Origin: Dyella_B humi
GTDB lineage: Bacteria > Pseudomonadota > Gammaproteobacteria > Xanthomonadales > Rhodanobacteraceae
Reading direction: 5' to 3'
Length of the DNA stretch: 64,000 bases
NCBI RefSeq assembly: GCF_044904605.1
Contig: NZ_JADIKI010000020.1
Span: forward strand, 1-64,000
The translations under genes and the position numbers were made by a program. The notes beneath the pieces are model-generated. The model did not search any database and was not told the origin of the DNA. It saw nothing but the letters and a program-made list of their open reading frames with translations. Shown one piece after another: positions 60,269 through 64,000 of the stretch (positions within the stretch are counted from its first letter, which is position 1; the number at the start of each line of letters is the position of its first letter).

Positions 60269-62536
60269 TCAGTTCGACGACATGCCGTAAATGATCCCGC
60301 GCCCGCCAGTCGTTCCGAGATACACGGTGCCAAACGTCCGCGGGTCGCCAATCACGCGCCATACGCCACCCCATTGATGCTGCGCATCGTTGATCTGCAC
60401 CCAGGTTGCACCGGTGTCAGTGGAGCGGAATAGGCCGGCCACGCCGTTCACCGTGCCGGCAAGGTAGATGGTCGGATAGTACTTGCCGGGTGCGGCCTTG
60501 CCGAAACCGATCGATGCCGCGGCAGTGACAGTGGAGGCGTCGACTTGATTCCAGCTCCACCCGGAACTCTGGCTGCGATACAGGCCAGATGGCGTAACGA
60601 GCCAAATATCACCCTGCACGCCAGTAACCGTCACCGCCTGGCTTGTTTCATACGACGGTACTGCAGGCAGGCCGGATGTGGCCGACGCATACCAGGTCAC
60701 GCCTTTGTCGCCGCTGCTGAAGAACGTGCTCGTAGCTTGATTCCATGCATAAAACAGATTCGCGTTGAGGCCATCGGACAGCACTTGCGAACCGGTTGGC
60801 AGGTTGGTGGTACCGCTGCTTGATGAGTAGGTCAACGTCTTCCACGTAGTACCGTGATCGTTGGATGCCACCGGTGCAACATCCGACGGTGCCCATACGA
60901 TGGTGCTGCCGTCCGCGGAAACTGCCACCGTGCCGCCACCGTTGCTGGAACCCGCCTGATTGGCAAACGCCGTCCAGGTAGTGCCGCCATCGCTCGAAAC
61001 AGAACCGAACGCGTTGTTGCTGCTGTTGCCGCCACTACCGACGCGCACGATGGTCGATGGTGCGTTCTTCGCAAAGTCGAGTCCGGTGCCGCTACCGCAG
61101 ACAGGATGGGTGACCTGCGTGCTGGGAGCGATGGTGAGGTTGGTATGCACGAAGCCGCAAACGTCATCAAGCGCGCTGATCAGCGGCGCACCGGTGGTGG
61201 GAGAGATCAGTGTTTGCACCACGATTTCCTCGATGCCGTCGGCGCCCACGCTCCAGTGCGTCGTCTGGTCAGCATCGGCAGAGGTCAGATCGGATGTACT
61301 CCAGATGCCGCCGCCGAATCCGTACATGGCGTGCGCGGAATTGAAGGGATCGATCACCGCCTCGCCCCAGTTACCGAACGGTGCCTGCGTCTGGCCTTGC
61401 GGCACGATCCATGGCGACAAACTTGAATCGCGCACGGCCTTCGCTCCCACGTCGGTCCAGGTCGAACCACCATTGGTGGTGCGATACATAGTGTCGGTAG
61501 GCCACCAGTGATCCATCGTCATCACGATGACCGTGCCGGGCTTTTCCGGATCCACCGACAAACCACTGAAACCGGAAGGGTAGTTGTACGGATCGGTCGG
61601 CGTGATGTTCTGCCAGGTATTCAAACCGATGCTGTATTTCCACACCTGGCCGGCCGTCATGCCGTTGGGGCCGATGGCATTGCCGTAGGTGATGTACAGA
61701 TTGCCATCCGGACCAATCATGCCGCGTTGCGGCAGCATGCCTGCGGCAGGACCGCCTGCAACCGGCGCCCACGTCGTGCCGCCGTCCGTGCTCTTGTACA
61801 GCGACGATGCTGCGGTGCTGGTGGATACGCCGGCAAAGATGGTCTTGGTCGGTGAGCCCGCACCACTCGAAGGTTTATAGAAAGCAACGAAAGCCACACC
61901 CGCCCCGGTGCCGTCGCTGGACAGTGCATTGAAACCGCTCACGTGGCTCCAGGTGCTCCCGCTGTCGGTGCTGGTCCACAAACCGTTAGTGCTGGCTTGA
62001 TTCGCAGCGTTGAACGTACCGTAGAACAGGACCGAACCCTTGTTCGGATCCACTTGCAAACGTTCGCCCACATTGCGTCCGTCCACATTGCCGCCAACGC
62101 GGAAGCTGAGCGGATGCGAAGTAAAATGTGCGCCCTGGTCGGATGACACCAGAACCGCGCCATTGGGTGCCCACGATTGCGTGTATAGGCCCGCCACTAG
62201 GTAAAGCATGTTCGGGTTGTTCGGGTCGACGGCAATGCTTTCAATGCCCATCCATCCAGAATCTTGCGGTGGCGTCCAATCGTTCAACGCCACCCATTTC
62301 GCTGTCTGCGAGTTGTAACGATAAGCACCGCCCACGTCGGTGCGCGCGTAGAACAATCCTTGCTGTTTCGGGTGCGCGATGATGCCGTCGACATAGCCGC
62401 CAGCGACGATTCTAACGTTGTTCCAGGTGTAGGACGGCGTGGTTTGCGCAAGCGTTGCGGCAGGCGATACCGAAAGCGCGGCGAGCACGCCGTAAACCAA
62501 TCCCCTGGCAACAGCCCGGTGCAAGAGTGTCTTCAT
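60269..62536 (-). CDS. GH74 xyloglucan-active endoglucanase
   Basis: 755 residues with a signal peptide (LVYGVLAALSVSPAATLAQ). Two seven-bladed beta-propellers of sialidase/BNR type are recognisable from repeated W-x-x-x-S-x-D-G-G-x-T-W blades (LYKSTDGGTTWAPV, MYRTTNGGSTWTDV, SVSSDGGTTWTAF, FFSSGDKGVTWYAS, LFRSTDTGATWVQI). The GH74 catalytic Asp residues fit ARTDVGGAYRY near the N-terminus and VIDPFNSAHAMYGFGGG in the middle. It cleaves the xyloglucan backbone between substituted glucose units. First gene of the cluster; GH27 starts 138 bases downstream. An inverted repeat lies 100 bases upstream of the start. Confidence 0.92.
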   Translation of the reverse strand: MKTLLHRAVARGLVYGVLAALSVSPAATLAQTTPSYTWNNVRIVAGGYVDGIIAHPKQQGLFYARTDVGGAYRYNSQTAKWVALNDWTPPQDSGWMGIESIAVDPNNPNMLYLVAGLYTQSWAPNGAVLVSSDQGAHFTSHPLSFRVGGNVDGRNVGERLQVDPNKGSVLFYGTFNAANQASTNGLWTSTDSGSTWSHVSGFNALSSDGTGAGVAFVAFYKPSSGAGSPTKTIFAGVSTSTAASSLYKSTDGGTTWAPVAGGPAAGMLPQRGMIGPDGNLYITYGNAIGPNGMTAGQVWKYSIGLNTWQNITPTDPYNYPSGFSGLSVDPEKPGTVIVMTMDHWWPTDTMYRTTNGGSTWTDVGAKAVRDSSLSPWIVPQGQTQAPFGNWGEAVIDPFNSAHAMYGFGGGIWSTSDLTSADADQTTHWSVGADGIEEIVVQTLISPTTGAPLISALDDVCGFVHTNLTIAPSTQVTHPVCGSGTGLDFAKNAPSTIVRVGSGGNSSNNAFGSVSSDGGTTWTAFANQAGSSNGGGTVAVSADGSTIVWAPSDVAPVASNDHGTTWKTLTYSSSSGTTNLPTGSQVLSDGLNANLFYAWNQATSTFFSSGDKGVTWYASATSGLPAVPSYETSQAVTVTGVQGDIWLVTPSGLYRSQSSGWSWNQVDASTVTAAASIGFGKAAPGKYYPTIYLAGTVNGVAGLFRSTDTGATWVQINDAQHQWGGVWRVIGDPRTFGTVYLGTTGGRGIIYGMSSN

Positions 62537-63403
62537 AGTCCCCTCCAGTTTGTATGTTGGATCGTTGCGGTGTGGCGCTACGCTGATCCATCAGCTAATT
62601 CTGCGTGCGAACGAAGCACTACGCCGTTGTTGTGTAACTAAACAGATATTTAGTTGCTTACTTGGCGAAAGCCGACGGCACTTTATGCCGCGCTGTTTTT
62701 CATTCCCCTATTGATGGTGTGTCGGTCACACGACAGTGCAAGCGTTCATGACGCACGTCGCATGGCTTGCTTCATGCTGACGTGGGATGCAACGCGTGCA
62801 ATGCGTCGTTCATGGCGCTGCACTCTATCGTTCGCTGTCAGGCGAGGCATTGCGAAGAACACAAGAGACACTTATGAAAATTGAAGCTGCGCAGCAGCAA
62901 TTTCACGGCAAAATGTGAGTCTTTTTCTTTGCCATGCGATCCGGTGATGCAAGAAGGATATATTTTGCGATGCACATCGCAGTCCTGGCGATGATTTGCA
63001 TTGCCACTGATATCGATATGGATATCTGAGGAGCCCAAATTTTCATGGATCTCATTTTGTTCCTTCAGATTATGTGTGAAGAAAATGCCTTCTGTTTCTC
63101 AAAAATGATCGCGTGACCCCAACTGACATTGAGTTGTCCTTGGGGAACATGCTCATGGATCGTCGGTTTCTGCATGATGCGCCTCAAAAATGAGGGGCTA
63201 TTAATCGCTTTTATCTGATCGTCTTCGGTACGAAATAAGCGCGATACAAAAGTGTCATGTTGGTTTATGAGCAATGGCTCTCATCGAATGATGTGAGAGG
63301 TTTCGGAATAAATTTTCTTGTATCCAGCCTCCATTCGTTCTCCGTTGCATTTCTTCCATCGAGCCATGGGCAACGATCCCGATGGCTACCTAGGTGCAAA
63401 TTT
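62537..63403. other. Long divergent intergenic region between GH74 and alginate-lyase-like genes
   Basis: 867 bases, AT-richer toward the right. Holds a 7 bp inverted repeat (62636-62655) and a near-palindrome GATATCGATATGGATATC (63009-63026). Short frames, including one of about 69 codons on the minus strand at 63065-63274, lack ribosome sites and family resemblance and are not called. It must contain two divergent promoters. Confidence 0.45.
62636..62655. promoter_or_regulatory. Inverted repeat upstream of the GH74 operon
   Basis: AACTAAA (62636-62642) and TTTAGTT (62649-62655) with a 6-base spacer, 100 bases upstream of the GH74 start. A 20 bp site of this symmetry suits a LacI/GntR-type regulator; none is encoded in the window. 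Confidence 0.4.
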
Positions 63404-64000
63404 ATGAAGCAAATAAACGACCCCATGCTCGATCTGCAAGCCGATGCCGAAGCGCGCAGCAACATTGAGGACGGCTCTCGGCGACGCTTCATCACGGGCC
63501 TCGGTGCTGGTGCGTTGCTGCTCGGACTCGGCATCGGCGAAAGCAAAGCCGGAAGCCTGCCAGCATTCAGTTCCGGTCCGGCGGGCAGTCCCTTGAGCAC
63601 AAATCGCTTCACACATCCGGGTCTGCTCGTTAACGAGGACGATTTCACGCGCATCCGCAACAAGATCAGGAGTGGCGAACAGCCCTGGACAAACTGGTGG
63701 AAGACGTTGTGTTCGGCGAGCGCCACCGATTTGCATGGCAAACCCAATCCCCAGGTTGCCGTCTACCGCTATACGAATGCGGGAGCCATGCACTGGGACA
63801 TTCAGAGGGCGTACTGCTGCGCCTTGCGTTGGAAGATTTCAGGCGACGAGGCTTACGCGAAGTTGGCTGTCGACACACTCGATGCCTGGTCCGCGGCCTT
63901 GAAAGCTATCGGGACCATTCCGCCAGGCTCCACCATGCACGAGGATTGGACAGGGTTTCTGCTCGCCGGCATCCAGGGCCATCAATGGGCCAACGCCGCC
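63404..64000 (+). CDS. Tat-exported alginate-lyase-like polysaccharide lyase, cut by window edge
   Basis: Frame open from ATG 63404 to the right edge (199 residues visible, no stop). The N-terminus has a Tat signal: S-R-R-R-F-I-T-G at residues 28-35, then GAGALLLGLGIGESKAG. The following part, TNRFTHPGLLVNEDDFTRIRNKIRSGEQPW and HWDIQRAYCCALRWKISGDEAYAKLAVDTLDAWSAAL, is the helical (alpha/alpha) toroid of alginate lyase/heparinase-type families. It should fold before export and degrade an acidic polysaccharide. It is divergent from the xyloglucan operon, 867 bases away. Exact family cannot be set from the fragment. Confidence 0.75.
   Translation, partial: MKQINDPMLDLQADAEARSNIEDGSRRRFITGLGAGALLLGLGIGESKAGSLPAFSSGPAGSPLSTNRFTHPGLLVNEDDFTRIRNKIRSGEQPWTNWWKTLCSASATDLHGKPNPQVAVYRYTNAGAMHWDIQRAYCCALRWKISGDEAYAKLAVDTLDAWSAALKAIGTIPPGSTMHEDWTGFLLAGIQGHQWANAA

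Noticed and set aside
63065..63274. 69-codon minus-strand frame in the intergenic region
   Set aside because: No ribosome site or family resemblance; AT-rich region with few stops by chance.

Overview
The window reads as one chromosomal segment of a Gram-negative gammaproteobacterium, most likely Lysobacterales/Rhodanobacteraceae (Dyella-like). This placement is inferred from moderately high GC, secreted FN3/FG-GAP/RHS proteins, an RND pump and TonB-dependent receptor, and plant-polysaccharide hydrolases; it was not confirmed by any search.

1-9.5 kb is an accessory region. It starts with the end of a secreted FN3-repeat protein and an exported FG-GAP protein. Next comes a miniature RHS protein (signal peptide, RHS core and a unique C-terminal domain, with no YD-repeat shell) followed by candidate immunity genes. 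At 4.59 kb the same 300 bp leader-plus-core segment reappears with a different tip; this copy has lost its ATG and carries a G-run frameshift. AT-rich small membrane-protein genes follow, then the severed 3' end of an S9 peptidase gene, an IS4-family element (7779-9148) and a detached third copy of that element's terminal repeat.

9.5-26.3 kb carries ordinary metabolism and regulation: an acyltransferase, an MFS carrier with a DeoR-type repressor, a GH30-like glycosidase with a ricin-type lectin domain, an alpha/beta hydrolase divergent from a degenerate-HD/LuxR regulator, an RND pump with its adaptor, an exported methyltransferase divergent from a LytS/LytTR two-component pair, an MXKDX-repeat protein, and an exported RidA-like protein lacking the family's catalytic arginine.

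26.3-34.6 kb is a same-strand group: TonB-dependent receptor, FMN-dependent alpha-hydroxy-acid dehydrogenase, OmpW-type porin, coupled UbiX/UbiD pair, phenol-pathway-type outer-membrane protein and an orphan NarL-type histidine kinase. I read it as an uptake and decarboxylation module for an aromatic or phenolic acid. Two tandem giant regulators (winged helix, NTPase, TPR-like tail) follow at 35-41 kb.

41-56 kb holds a phytanoyl-CoA dioxygenase-like gene, a VOC-like gene and AraC regulator associated with a duplicated 71 bp upstream element, a TetR gene with palindromic operators beside a membrane protein, an SDR/AraC divergent pair, an SGNH hydrolase, two exported proteins I could not assign, and a LysR/aldehyde dehydrogenase divergent pair. 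57-64 kb is a xyloglucan-type saccharification cluster (GH29, GH27, GH74), followed by a Tat-exported alginate-lyase-like gene that runs off the right edge.
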